In this document: in pieces, positions 18,467-26,793 of the stretch | Position numbering within the stretch: position 1 is the first letter of the stretch | Layout of the letters: the number at the start of each line of letters is the position of its first letter | DNA from: JANPLN01 sp041736155 | GTDB lineage: Bacteria; Bdellovibrionota; Bdellovibrionia; Bdellovibrionales; JAGQZY01 | DNA: 64,000 bases | Reading direction: 5' to 3' | Assembly (NCBI GenBank): GCA_041736155.1 | Contig: JBGSUL010000032.1 | Coordinates: 191,795-255,794, forward strand | Notes under the pieces: generated by a model | The model's input: the letters and a program-made list of their open reading frames with translations, nothing else | What the model was told of the DNA's origin: nothing | The model's database searches: none | Program-made: the position numbers and the translations under genes

Positions 18467-19292
18467 ACAGGGATATATTTTTTTAGGGGCGATTGTGCTT
18501 TTTTTAAGCAGCCCCTCTCTCAAAGCCTATGATCCAGCCGAATCTGAATCATTGAACAATGATTTACCCAGACAGATAAAAGATGTAGGGATTACCGAGC
18601 AACTCGGTAAAAATCTGCGTGCGTTATCGGTGCCCTTTGAAGATGAAACGGGAGAAAAGCGCGAATTGCGCGGCTGGCTTGCGACGCAACGTCCAACAAT
18701 CTTGAGTCTCGTCTATTTTAATTGCCCCAGTCTGTGCAATTTACATTTGAATGCGGTTCTTGACACACTGGCTCAGCTGTCTTTAGTGGCAGGCAAAGAC
18801 TACGATTTGTTGGCGGTGAGTTTTGATGCGCGGGAAAATTCAGACTTGGCGGCGGCCAAAAAATACAATTATCAACAGAAGTACAACTTTCCAGAAAACG
18901 GTAAAGGAATTCACTTTCTTACCGGCGATGAAAACTCAGTGAAAACCCTTGCTGATGCCATCGGTTTTAAATATAAATGGGATGATAAAGCAAAAGAGTG
19001 GGCGCATGCATCGGCGGCTGTGCTGTTAACTCCTGAGGGAAAAATTTCGCGCTATTTGCATGGTGTGTATTTTGAGCCCAAAACGTTTCGGCTCTCGATT
19101 GTCGAAGCTTCCCAGGGATTTGTTGGCAACATTGTCGACTCAGTCATGCTGTTCTGTTACAGATACGACGCCAAAGGCAGTACTTACGCTTTTTACGCAT
19201 TCAATTTAATGCGGATTGCAGGTGCTGTCGCAGTGGTGGTCCTGTTTTTTTGGCTGTTTCTATTTTGGAAACCACGTTTGAAAGAGGAGTAA
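18426..19292 (+). CDS. SCO1/SenC-type copper chaperone
   Basis: 288 residues. SCO proteins deliver copper to the CuA site of oxidase subunit II. An N-terminal signal or anchor (about 15-34) precedes a thioredoxin-like domain with copper ligands C100 and C104 (CPSLC) and a His at about 194 (AHASA), placed like the SCO histidine. A second hydrophobic segment near the C-terminus (about 262-281) would give a membrane tail, unlike single-anchor SCO1. The start is TTG 18426, with AAGGAAG upstream; it overlaps the previous gene by 41 bases in another frame. No better start would keep the signal sequence. Confidence 0.88.
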   Translation: MRQLLQKLQALLTKQGYIFLGAIVLFLSSPSLKAYDPAESESLNNDLPRQIKDVGITEQLGKNLRALSVPFEDETGEKRELRGWLATQRPTILSLVYFNCPSLCNLHLNAVLDTLAQLSLVAGKDYDLLAVSFDARENSDLAAAKKYNYQQKYNFPENGKGIHFLTGDENSVKTLADAIGFKYKWDDKAKEWAHASAAVLLTPEGKISRYLHGVYFEPKTFRLSIVEASQGFVGNIVDSVMLFCYRYDAKGSTYAFYAFNLMRIAGAVAVVVLFFWLFLFWKPRLKEE

Positions 19293-19297
19293 GCAAC

Positions 19298-20320
19298 ATG
19301 TTCTGGTTCGTCCCAATGGCAAAGGCAAACAATACCTTCATGCCCCCCGCAGCTTCGGAAGTGGCTCAACAAGTCAGTTCTCTTTATGCTTTTATGCTCA
19401 TTACGAGTGCGATCTCGTTTGTCATCCTCATCGGTGGCATGTTGTATTTTGTTTATAAATACAAACGTAAAACGGCCAACGACAAGACTCCTTACATTTC
19501 TCACAATCACACGTTGGAGTTTATTTGGAGTTTTATTCCTTTTGTTGTGTTCATGGTGTGTTTTGCTTGGGGTGCATACATTTATATGGAGATGCGCGAC
19601 TTCAAAGAGAATGCTTTGGAGATCAACGTTTACGGGAAAAAATGGGTTTGGGAATTTGAATACAAAGATGGACGTCGGATTACACCGACTGTCGACGAAG
19701 CGGGACAGGCGGTTCCTTCCACTATGGTTGTGCCGATCAATAAGCCGGTAAAACTCATTATGACTTCCGCAAAAATCACTCCCGAAGACAAAGCGGTTCT
19801 TCACAGTTTTTATGTTCCTGCATTGCGCGTGAAACAAGATGTGATACCGGGACGTTTTTCCGCTCTCGGTTTTACCGCCAATAAGTTGGGGAACTTCCAA
19901 GTTTTCTGTGCGGAATTTTGCGGTACAGGTCACTCGATGATGATGGCAAAAATCAAAGTTGTTACGCAGGAAGAATTTGATAAATGGGTTCTTGGTGACG
20001 AGAGTGGCGGTGGCGGCAAAGAGTTAACTCTGGCCGACAAAGGACGCCAAGCCTACGCCAAGTGGGCATGTATCGGTTGTCACACGCTCGATGGCAAACC
20101 GAGCACCGGACCGACCTGGAAAGGTCTTTACGGTTCAACACGAACATTTAACGATGGGACAACGGCAGTGGCGAATGAAGATTATATTCGCGAATCTGTG
20201 TGGGACCCTAACAAACATATCGCCAAAGGTTTTGAGCCCAATAAGATGCCAGCTTTTAAGGGTATGGTTTCGGAAGAAGAGTTGGCGGCGTTGATCGAAT
20301 TTATCAAGACGGTGAAATAG
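19298..20320 (+). CDS. coxB: Cytochrome c oxidase subunit II with fused cytochrome c (caa3 type)
   Basis: 340 residues. Two membrane helices (about 28-52 and 75-97) lead to the periplasmic CuA domain with ligands H169, C204, E206, C208, H212 and M215. A C-terminal cytochrome c domain has heme motif CIGCH (258-262) and probable axial Met317 (NKMPAF). This fusion defines caa3 oxidases, in which electrons pass from the built-in cytochrome to CuA. ATG 19298 has GAGGAG upstream; an upstream frame start at 19250 lies inside the SCO gene and lacks a ribosome site. Followed after eight bases by coxA. Confidence 0.95.
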   Translation: MFWFVPMAKANNTFMPPAASEVAQQVSSLYAFMLITSAISFVILIGGMLYFVYKYKRKTANDKTPYISHNHTLEFIWSFIPFVVFMVCFAWGAYIYMEMRDFKENALEINVYGKKWVWEFEYKDGRRITPTVDEAGQAVPSTMVVPINKPVKLIMTSAKITPEDKAVLHSFYVPALRVKQDVIPGRFSALGFTANKLGNFQVFCAEFCGTGHSMMMAKIKVVTQEEFDKWVLGDESGGGGKELTLADKGRQAYAKWACIGCHTLDGKPSTGPTWKGLYGSTRTFNDGTTAVANEDYIRESVWDPNKHIAKGFEPNKMPAFKGMVSEEELAALIEFIKTVK

Positions 20321-20328
20321 GAGATAAT

Positions 20329-21927
20329 ATGGCTGGAACAGGTGAAAGTTACTTACAAGGCGAACGAGGAATATGGTCATGGCTCACATCTCTTGATCAC
20401 AAGAGGATCGGTCTTCTCTATTTCTTTTCGGTTTCTTTTTTCTTTTTGTTAGGTGGAATCTTTGCGTTGTTGGTTCGTCTCGAGCTCTTCAGCTCAGGGG
20501 GGTTATTCCCCGCGGATCTTTACAATAAATTGATGACGTATCACGGAGCCATGATGGTGTTCTTTGTGATCATTCCGGGAATTCCCGCGATTTTGGGGAA
20601 TTTCTTTTTACCACTGCAGATTGGCGCCAAAGATGTGGCCTTTCCACGTGTCAACCTGATGAGCTGGTACTGCCTGATGGGCGGATTTATTTTGGCTGCA
20701 TCGACGCTACTTCTCGGACGTGGCGATGGTTGGATTGGTGGTGTTGATACCGGTTGGACGTTTTATACTCCCTACAGTATCAGCTTTAAACCGGCAGTGA
20801 TTCTTATGGCCTTTGCGGTCTTCGTGGCCGGATTTTCTTCGATTCTGACGGGAGTTAATTTCGTGGCGACAGTGCACAGACTGCGCGCTCCGGGAATGAC
20901 CATGCATCGTATACCACTCTTTGTGTGGGCAATTTACTCCACTGCAATTCTGCAAGTTTTGGCCACGCCAGTATTGGGGATCACGGTTCTTCTCCTCGCG
21001 ATGGAAAATATTTTTAATATCGGAATATTTGATCCAGATCTCGGTGGCGATCCAGTTCTTTTCCAACACTTTTTCTGGTTCTATTCCCATCCGGCAGTTT
21101 ACATCATGGTGTTGCCAGCCATGGGTGTGATCAGTGAAGTGATTACGACCTTCTCACGCAAGACGATCTTTGGTTACACGGCGATTGCCTATTCATCAGT
21201 GGCGATTGCGGCAATCAGCTTTCTTGTGTGGGGACATCATATGTTTACCAGCGGTCAGTCTGAAATTGCCGGGATCACTTTCTCGGTGATTACGATGCTC
21301 GTGGGTGTGCCGACAGCGATCAAGTTATTTAACTGGTTGGCGACGCTTTATGGAGGCTCGATTCAGTTTGTGAGCCCGATGCTCTATACTTTAGGGTTTA
21401 TGTTTATTTTTACCATCGGTGGAATCACGGGAATTTATCTGGCGACTCTCGCCACAGATATTCACTTCCACGATACTTATTTTGTTGTGGCGCATTTCCA
21501 TTATGTGATGGTGGGCGGAACATTGATGGCGATCATGGCGGGACTTTATTATTGGATGCCGAAAATGATTGGCAAGATGTACAATGAGTCCTTGGCGCGT
21601 CTGTCTTTTGTCTTTATTTTTATCGGCTTTAATGTGACGTTCTTCCCGCAATTTATTCTTGGCAACATGGGGATGCCTCGTCGTTACCACGATTATCTTC
21701 CAGCTTACGAGTCGCTCAATAGAATTTCGACGATTGGCTCGTGGTTGATTGCCTTTGGCTTTGTCATTGCTCTCTACTCGATCATCGATGCCGTGATCAA
21801 TGGCTCGAAAGCTCCCATGAATCCGTGGGGCGCAAAAACCTTGGAGTGGACAACACAGTCGCCTCCTCCGCATGAGAACTTTGAAAAAACACCAACAGTA
21901 ACGGCAGGTCCATATGAGTACAGATAA
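20329..21927 (+). CDS. coxA: Cytochrome c oxidase subunit I, A2 type
   Basis: 532 residues with 12 predicted membrane helices. It holds heme a and the heme a3-CuB site and reduces O2 to water while pumping protons. Ligands: H72 (YHGAMM), H254 with Tyr258, H303/H304 (WGHH) and H389/H391 (HFH). K332 fits the K-channel lysine. Helix VI reads YSHPAV instead of the A1 form with Glu (HPEV); YSHPxV is the recognised mark of A2 heme-copper oxidases, where Tyr-Ser replaces the glutamate. GGAGATAAT precedes the ATG. coxC overlaps its 3' end by 14 bases. Confidence 0.96.
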   Translation: MAGTGESYLQGERGIWSWLTSLDHKRIGLLYFFSVSFFFLLGGIFALLVRLELFSSGGLFPADLYNKLMTYHGAMMVFFVIIPGIPAILGNFFLPLQIGAKDVAFPRVNLMSWYCLMGGFILAASTLLLGRGDGWIGGVDTGWTFYTPYSISFKPAVILMAFAVFVAGFSSILTGVNFVATVHRLRAPGMTMHRIPLFVWAIYSTAILQVLATPVLGITVLLLAMENIFNIGIFDPDLGGDPVLFQHFFWFYSHPAVYIMVLPAMGVISEVITTFSRKTIFGYTAIAYSSVAIAAISFLVWGHHMFTSGQSEIAGITFSVITMLVGVPTAIKLFNWLATLYGGSIQFVSPMLYTLGFMFIFTIGGITGIYLATLATDIHFHDTYFVVAHFHYVMVGGTLMAIMAGLYYWMPKMIGKMYNESLARLSFVFIFIGFNVTFFPQFILGNMGMPRRYHDYLPAYESLNRISTIGSWLIAFGFVIALYSIIDAVINGSKAPMNPWGAKTLEWTTQSPPPHENFEKTPTVTAGPYEYR

Positions 21928-22564
21928 GTCTCCAGGGCATCACACCGCCCATCATTATAATAGTGCAGAACACGAATACTCGACGAGCAAAGAGGGCGTA
22001 TGGCTCTTTTTAACTTCAGAGATTCTGATGTTCGGCGGACTTTTTGTGGGATACATCATCTATAGCAACATCTATCCACAAGTTTTCCACGAAGGTGCGA
22101 AACATTTGGATTGGCGTTTGGGAGCTCTTAACACCATCGTTCTTCTGACGAGCTCATTGACTATGGTTTTGGGAATTTACTACTGCCAACACAATGATCG
22201 CAAAAAAGCGGTGCTCAACTTAGCTATCACGATCTTGTGCGGAGCCACGTTTATGGTGGTGAAGTATTTTGAATATTCCCACAAAATCCACGAAGGTCTT
22301 TTACCGGGAATGTGGTACCACGGTCCGGTGCCCGAAGGTGTGAGTAACATCGGTCTCTACTATTCCTTTTATTTTATGATGACGGGTCTGCACGGGATTC
22401 ACGTCTTGGGTGGAATGGGCCTGATCCTTTGGGTTTTGCTCAGAGCTCAAAAAGGCGAATTTAACTCGTCGTATTACACGCCGGTTGAAGGTGTTGGTTT
22501 GTTCTGGCACTTGGTAGACTTAGTTTGGATCTTTTTATTCCCATTACTGTATTTGGTCGGGTAG
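21914..22564 (+). CDS. coxC: Cytochrome c oxidase subunit III
   Basis: 216 residues, the length of bacterial five- or six-helix subunit III. A polar His-rich N-terminus is followed by helices starting at EGVWLFLTSEILMFGGLF, then MTGLHGIHVLGG and a C-terminal WHLVDLVWIFLFPLLYL, both hallmarks of the family. Subunit III stabilises subunit I and its proton uptake. It overlaps coxA by 14 bases and is followed by coxD after nine. Confidence 0.95.
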   Translation: MSTDKSPGHHTAHHYNSAEHEYSTSKEGVWLFLTSEILMFGGLFVGYIIYSNIYPQVFHEGAKHLDWRLGALNTIVLLTSSLTMVLGIYYCQHNDRKKAVLNLAITILCGATFMVVKYFEYSHKIHEGLLPGMWYHGPVPEGVSNIGLYYSFYFMMTGLHGIHVLGGMGLILWVLLRAQKGEFNSSYYTPVEGVGLFWHLVDLVWIFLFPLLYLVG

Positions 22565-22573
22565 GAGAGAATT

Positions 22574-22915
22574 ATGGCACATCACCAACAAAACCATGTT
22601 GAAAATCACGCCGAACATCATGAAATACCCTTAAGCACGCATTTAAAAGTGTTTGCTGCCTTGATCGGCTTTACAGTTCTCACAGTTGTGACAGCGAAAG
22701 GCATGCATTTTGGTGCCTTCAATTGGGTGGTGGCATTTACCATCGCTACGGCCAAGGCATTTTTGGTCCTGGCGTTTTTTATGCACTTAAAAGGGGATCA
22801 AAGAATCTTTAAGTATATTATTGCTTCGAGTTTCTTTTTTGTATTCTTACTATTTTTCTTTTGTGTATTGGACTTGCTCACACGCATTCCGGTAACAAGT
22901 ACATTGCCGCTCTAA
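22574..22915 (+). CDS. coxD: Cytochrome c oxidase subunit IV (CtaF-like)
   Basis: 113 residues. A His-rich N-terminus (HHQQNHVENHAEHHE) is followed by three hydrophobic helices, with FMHLKGDQRIFKYI between the second and third, the pattern of prokaryotic subunit IV/CtaF. TAGGAGAG precedes the ATG. It is the last structural subunit of the oxidase operon. Confidence 0.9.
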   Translation: MAHHQQNHVENHAEHHEIPLSTHLKVFAALIGFTVLTVVTAKGMHFGAFNWVVAFTIATAKAFLVLAFFMHLKGDQRIFKYIIASSFFFVFLLFFFCVLDLLTRIPVTSTLPL

Positions 22916-22928
22916 TTTTTTAAAGTCG

Positions 22929-22985
22929 GCGCAACCCCATGCATCTGATTATTGAAGGTGGGGGCTCTCCATGAATGGGTTGCGC
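22929..22985 (+). promoter_or_regulatory. Hairpin between coxD and ctaB
   Basis: GCGCAACCCCAT at 22929-22940 pairs with ATGGGTTGCGC at 22975-22985 around a loop of about 34 bases. It has no T-run, lies between two genes of one operon and ends 19 bases before the ctaB start. It may be an mRNA processing or attenuation structure. Confidence 0.45.
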
Positions 22986-23004
22986 ATATTGAGGTAGTCT
23001 TTCA

Positions 23005-23877
23005 GTGAGAGCATTTTTTGATTTAACAAAATTCGGAATTGTCTGTTTTGTTCTGTTCACCGGAACAGCCTCGTATTTTCTTGGTCAGGACCCTGGTCAA
23101 TCATTACAGTTGAATCATTTTTTCCTATTTGTCGCTGCACTTTATTTTTTGAGCTCGGGAAGTTTTGCTCTCAATCAATTGCAAGAAGTAGAAATCGACA
23201 AAAAAATGCCACGCACGCAACGCAGACCTCTCCCGGCGGGACATTTTTCTAAAATGACTGTAGCTATTATGTCCGCGGGTTTTCTATCACTCGGTGTAGC
23301 ATTGGGCTGTTTAGTGTCGGCGTGGTTTGTAGTTTACGGCGTACTGACAGTGTTGATGTATAACGGTCTCTACACTATGTATTGGAAAAAAAAATGGGCC
23401 TTTGGAGCTGTACCGGGAGCACTTCCGGGAGCGATGCCGATTCTCCTAGGTTATGGCGCTCACGATATCGCACTTTCAAGAGAGAGTTTTTATCTTTTCG
23501 TATTGATGTTCCTGTGGCAAATGCCGCACTTCTGGGCCTTGGCATTACGTTATCGGGAAGACTACGCACTGGCAGGCATTCCCGTCCTACCTGTCGTTGT
23601 CGGCGAAAGTCGAACATTATATCACATAGGTTTATATGTTTTTGCCTACGCCGCATGGGCGGTGGCGTCGCCTTGGTTTATTTCAGTTTGGATTGGATAT
23701 TTACTTATCATACTCCCATTCATCGCCAAGGTAGTAATAGAATTCTTAGCTTATTATCGCGAGCCTACGCGTGAGAGATGGCTCCCATTTTTTTTATGGA
23801 CGACATTCAGTGTTCTGGTCTTTGTAATCATTCCCGTTTTCGATAAATGGGGCAGCATGATTTTCGAAAGGCTTTAG
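23005..23877 (+). CDS. ctaB: Protoheme IX farnesyltransferase (heme O synthase)
   Basis: 290 residues with about eight membrane helices, UbiA prenyltransferase family. It converts heme B to heme O for the oxidase. The first aspartate-rich motif reads N57-x3-E61-x3-D65-x2-M-x-RT, so the usual first Asp is Glu here; the second is YREDYALAGIPVLP. WQMPHFWALA is a CtaB signature. The start is GTG 23005 with GAGGTAG upstream. It is the last gene before repeat copy B, and ctaA follows on the same strand. Confidence 0.93.
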   Translation: MRAFFDLTKFGIVCFVLFTGTASYFLGQDPGQSLQLNHFFLFVAALYFLSSGSFALNQLQEVEIDKKMPRTQRRPLPAGHFSKMTVAIMSAGFLSLGVALGCLVSAWFVVYGVLTVLMYNGLYTMYWKKKWAFGAVPGALPGAMPILLGYGAHDIALSRESFYLFVLMFLWQMPHFWALALRYREDYALAGIPVLPVVVGESRTLYHIGLYVFAYAAWAVASPWFISVWIGYLLIILPFIAKVVIEFLAYYREPTRERWLPFFLWTTFSVLVFVIIPVFDKWGSMIFERL

Positions 23878-23878
23878 C

Positions 23879-24024
23879 ATTTTGGAATTTTGCTTTTCCA
23901 ATTTTCGTGAACTTAATTTTTAGGACGTCGCCGTCCTGGCTACTGCCGTCAAAACGGCGCATCCTGCGCGACGGAGGTCCTAAAAATCAACTTCACGAAA
24001 ATTGGAAAAGCAAAATTCCAAAAT
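23879..24024. repeat. Structured repeat element, copy B (between ctaB and ctaA)
   Basis: A 146-base inverted element. The 48-base arms (23879-23926 and 23977-24024) are reverse complements except for two positions. The 50-base centre contains a GCCGTCAAAACGGC hairpin and further short stems. The central part matches copy A near 14215-14365 almost base for base, but the outer arms do not. The left arm starts one base after the ctaB stop codon; the right arm ends 27 bases before the ctaA start. It could terminate the cox transcript or attenuate ctaA. Confidence 0.9.
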
Positions 24025-24051
24025 TGCAGTCATGGAGTGGTAGGAGTGAGT

Positions 24052-24969
24052 ATGGTGGAGAAACATTTTAATAAGATTTTGGCGTTTTTGATTTTTTTGA
24101 CGTTTGATCTCATGATCCTGGGTGCGGCCGTGCGGACGATGGATGCGGGGTTGGCTTGTCCTGATTGGCCGCTTTGTTTTGGGAAAGTGCTGCCTAAGTA
24201 TGATCTGCAAGTCTATCTCGAAGTCATTCACAGGTATATGGCTTCAGTGGTGGCCATTATTTTTATGGTGATTTTTGTAGAGGCTTTTCGCAAAGTTCGT
24301 CTACGGGTGTTGCGTCCTACGTTGATCGCAGGGCTATGTTTGCTTTTGGCTCAGATTATTATGGGTGGGTTGACCGTCTTAAAGATTTTGGAGCCTGGGA
24401 TTGTGACGCTTCATTTGAGCTTGGCGACGGCGTTTTTGATTTCTTTGATGATCACACAGTATCAAGTTCAGGGGCCGAGATATAAAGCTTTGCCTCATGC
24501 GGGGTTTGAGTTTGCTTCTTTGCTCGCCTTTATTCTTATCTGTGCGCAGATTGTGCTCGGTGGATGGGTGGCTTCGAACTACGCGGGTATGGCTTGTATG
24601 GATTTTCCACTCTGTAATGGGCAATGGTTTCCGACGTGGACCGGGCCTATTGGGGCGCAGGTCATTCATCGTTTGATGGCCTACACTTTGGCAGTGTTTT
24701 TTATTTTCTATTTTGTGTATGGATTGTATTTGTCTTCACAGAAGAAGATTTCTGAGGCGCAAAAGAAAATTGTCTTTCAGTGCCTTCTTTTGATTTTTTC
24801 ACAAATTGCCGTAGGAGTGATGAACTTACAGCTGCAAATTCCAGCGTGGATGACTGTGATGCACCTGGGTTTGGCGCTTTACTTGATGTTGACCACTTTA
24901 AAAATCAATCTGATGCAAATCATTGGGAAGAATCTTCCCGTGGTCGATCCAGTTATTGCGGTGGAGTAA
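24052..24969 (+). CDS. ctaA: Heme A synthase, COX15/CtaA family
   Basis: 305 residues with eight membrane helices in two similar halves. It oxidises heme O to heme A. The four heme-ligand histidines are H60, H121, H206 and H271, and each half has a cysteine pair (C36/C42 in ACPDWPLC and C182/C188 in ACMDFPLC). ATG 24052 is chosen because AGGAG lies five bases upstream; a GTG at 24037 is less likely. Its last 17 bases overlap the end of the convergent gene on the minus strand. It completes the heme A pathway of the operon beside ctaB. Confidence 0.93.
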   Translation: MVEKHFNKILAFLIFLTFDLMILGAAVRTMDAGLACPDWPLCFGKVLPKYDLQVYLEVIHRYMASVVAIIFMVIFVEAFRKVRLRVLRPTLIAGLCLLLAQIIMGGLTVLKILEPGIVTLHLSLATAFLISLMITQYQVQGPRYKALPHAGFEFASLLAFILICAQIVLGGWVASNYAGMACMDFPLCNGQWFPTWTGPIGAQVIHRLMAYTLAVFFIFYFVYGLYLSSQKKISEAQKKIVFQCLLLIFSQIAVGVMNLQLQIPAWMTVMHLGLALYLMLTTLKINLMQIIGKNLPVVDPVIAVE

Positions 24970-25948
24970 GAACCCACTCGACAATTGCTTTGGGAGACGA
25001 GGAAAGTCCAGTTACAACCACATCATTGCCGCTTTTTTCGATGGCGTAGATTTTTTCCAGCGGTGTCGCCACCGACCACACAACTTGTGGCGAAGTTTTT
25101 CGACTCAGATCTAGCAAGGCCACTCGAGACTCCCGACCATGACGGGAAATGGCGCCGATATAAAGGGATCGCCCGTCATCTGAAAGTAGAAAACTTTGAA
25201 AGATAAAATTGGCACCGTTAACAAATTGGGCCTGCACCTGATACATGATATGACCTAAGTAGAACTCGCTTCTCTCGGGGAATGTTTCCCAGCCTAAATG
25301 ATCCGCTTCCATAACCAGCAAGCTGTCTTCTTGCTCATTGAGTGTGGCCATCTTTAAAACTTGTTCAAGAAGCTGAGTGATTAAGACATCTCCTGCAAAG
25401 TTGAGAACCCAAAGTTGGGATGGAAAAAAGCGGTGAACGTCCATTTGGAGATCATTTTGCAGACGCGTGGACTCTTCGCTGGCAACGATAAGATGATTGT
25501 TAGCCACAGATACAATTCTTAGAAGATACCCAGTATGTGCGATCCCGAGATCATACAAATTGATCTCTTTTACAAGACGACGCGTGGAAGTTTCGTAAAC
25601 ATACAGAATATGGTTGGAAGAGTGCCCAATGATATGTAATCCGTCTTTGCTCAGAAAAAATTCGCTAAAAACATCTTTAGGTTTGTGATCAAGAAAATAC
25701 CACGGAAACCAATGTGTAGATTTATTGATCTTGTCCCACCAAAAACGCAAGTGCGGAGAGGCTTCAAGGTCACTTGCAGAGAGGGGCTTAACAAAACGAA
25801 CAAAAGGCAATGGAACACCGGCGAGATGGGAAACAGGCGTTACCGCCGGAAAAAGATCGCGGCATTGCAACTCATCGGCATAGGCCCACGAACTCATCCC
25901 TATTAAAAATGTGCATAGGAAACATTTAAATATGTACAAAAACCCCAA
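24953..25948 (-). CDS. Secreted beta-propeller-like protein, unknown function
   Basis: 331 residues. The N-terminus (TTG start, MGFLYIFKCF...) forms a signal peptide ending near WAYA, followed by ELQCRDLF. The rest has repeated strands typical of propeller blades (LSKDGLHIIGHSSNHILYVYET; LSDDGRSLYIGAISRHG), so a WD40/YncE-like fold is likely. The C-R-D-L-F segment after the signal peptide recurs in the protein at 32553. The start codon is uncertain because only a G-rich run precedes it. The 3' end overlaps convergent ctaA by 17 bases. Function unknown. Confidence 0.7.
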   Translation of the reverse strand: MGFLYIFKCFLCTFLIGMSSWAYADELQCRDLFPAVTPVSHLAGVPLPFVRFVKPLSASDLEASPHLRFWWDKINKSTHWFPWYFLDHKPKDVFSEFFLSKDGLHIIGHSSNHILYVYETSTRRLVKEINLYDLGIAHTGYLLRIVSVANNHLIVASEESTRLQNDLQMDVHRFFPSQLWVLNFAGDVLITQLLEQVLKMATLNEQEDSLLVMEADHLGWETFPERSEFYLGHIMYQVQAQFVNGANFIFQSFLLSDDGRSLYIGAISRHGRESRVALLDLSRKTSPQVVWSVATPLEKIYAIEKSGNDVVVTGLSSSPKAIVEWVLTPPQ

Positions 25949-26025
25949 CCCCCAGGACGAGAGTTAAGCGGCGCCTTTGAAACAGTCAAAATATAAAGAT
26001 CACGACAAGGGAGTGTGTAAATAAT

Positions 26026-26682
26026 TCACGGTTCGAAGTCGGGCTGACGCTCAGGGGAGGCGCGAATAAAATCAGTGAGTTTAAGACAGCGCTCATTGAT
26101 CTCTGCACATCGTGGATAGGCCGATAAATCAATTTTGAAACGAAGCGAGCTAAAAATCTGCGGAACGAGAAAACAATCGGCCATTGTAATTTGATCACCC
26201 ACACAGTATTTACCTGAGGAAACATTCAAAATATCTTCGAGAGCTTGTAATCCGTTATGGATCCAATGCTGTAGCCAACGGGTGCGGTCTTCCGGCGAGA
26301 GGCCAAAATCTTTTTCCAAAAACTGGGTAATACTTAAATTTTGCAAAGGTTGAATGCCGCTATTCACCACTTCGCAGATTTGTCTTACGAGCGCGCGCTC
26401 TTTGTGTCCTCGTGGGAGAAGCGGGGGATTGGGAAATTCTTCTTCGAGGTATTCGAGAATGGCCATGGACTGACCCATGATCGTATTGCCATCAACCAGT
26501 GTGGGTACTTGGCGTGAGGGGTTGAGCAAGGCATATTTTTCACTGTTTTGTTGGCCCCCCTCTTTCAGGAGATGCACCGGCACCAGGCTGTAGGGAATGC
26601 CCTTGAGGTTGAGAGCTATACGCACACGGTAAGCACAGGAGCTACGAAAATAAGAATAAAGAAGTAACGGTTGGTCAGCCAT
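26026..26682 (-). CDS. maiA: Maleylacetoacetate isomerase (zeta-class GST)
   Basis: 218 residues. It isomerises 4-maleylacetoacetate to fumarylacetoacetate using glutathione, the penultimate step of tyrosine breakdown. The zeta-GST active-site motif SSCAYRVRIAL lies at residues 14-24 (usual form SSCxxRVRIAL), followed by NPSRQVPTLVDG and QSMAILEYLEE. It is divergent from the fumarylacetoacetate hydrolase gene 111 bases away, which supports the assignment. The ribosome site is weak. Confidence 0.92.
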   Translation of the reverse strand: MADQPLLLYSYFRSSCAYRVRIALNLKGIPYSLVPVHLLKEGGQQNSEKYALLNPSRQVPTLVDGNTIMGQSMAILEYLEEEFPNPPLLPRGHKERALVRQICEVVNSGIQPLQNLSITQFLEKDFGLSPEDRTRWLQHWIHNGLQALEDILNVSSGKYCVGDQITMADCFLVPQIFSSLRFKIDLSAYPRCAEINERCLKLTDFIRASPERQPDFEP

Positions 26683-26793
26683 AGTCTGGCATAATAACGA
26701 TCGTGTAGGAGCGACGCAATAAAAAGATGACTTCTCGGCTTCAAAAGATGTATGCCAATGAGATAAGCTGCGCTGCTGTGCAAGGAGATATTT

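Noticed and set aside
18167..18523. N-terminal extension of the 110-residue lipoprotein gene
   Set aside because: Would run through the oxidase operon start and hide the lipobox inside the protein; the internal ATG at 18166 gives a proper lipoprotein.
19193..19933. 246-codon minus-strand frame opposite coxB
   Set aside because: Antisense to conserved CuA subunit; His/Arg/Asn-rich shadow.
21079..21105. Loss of the catalytic-path glutamate in CoxA read as a damaging mutation
   Set aside because: YSHPxV is the known A2 variant, so the change is normal for that oxidase type.
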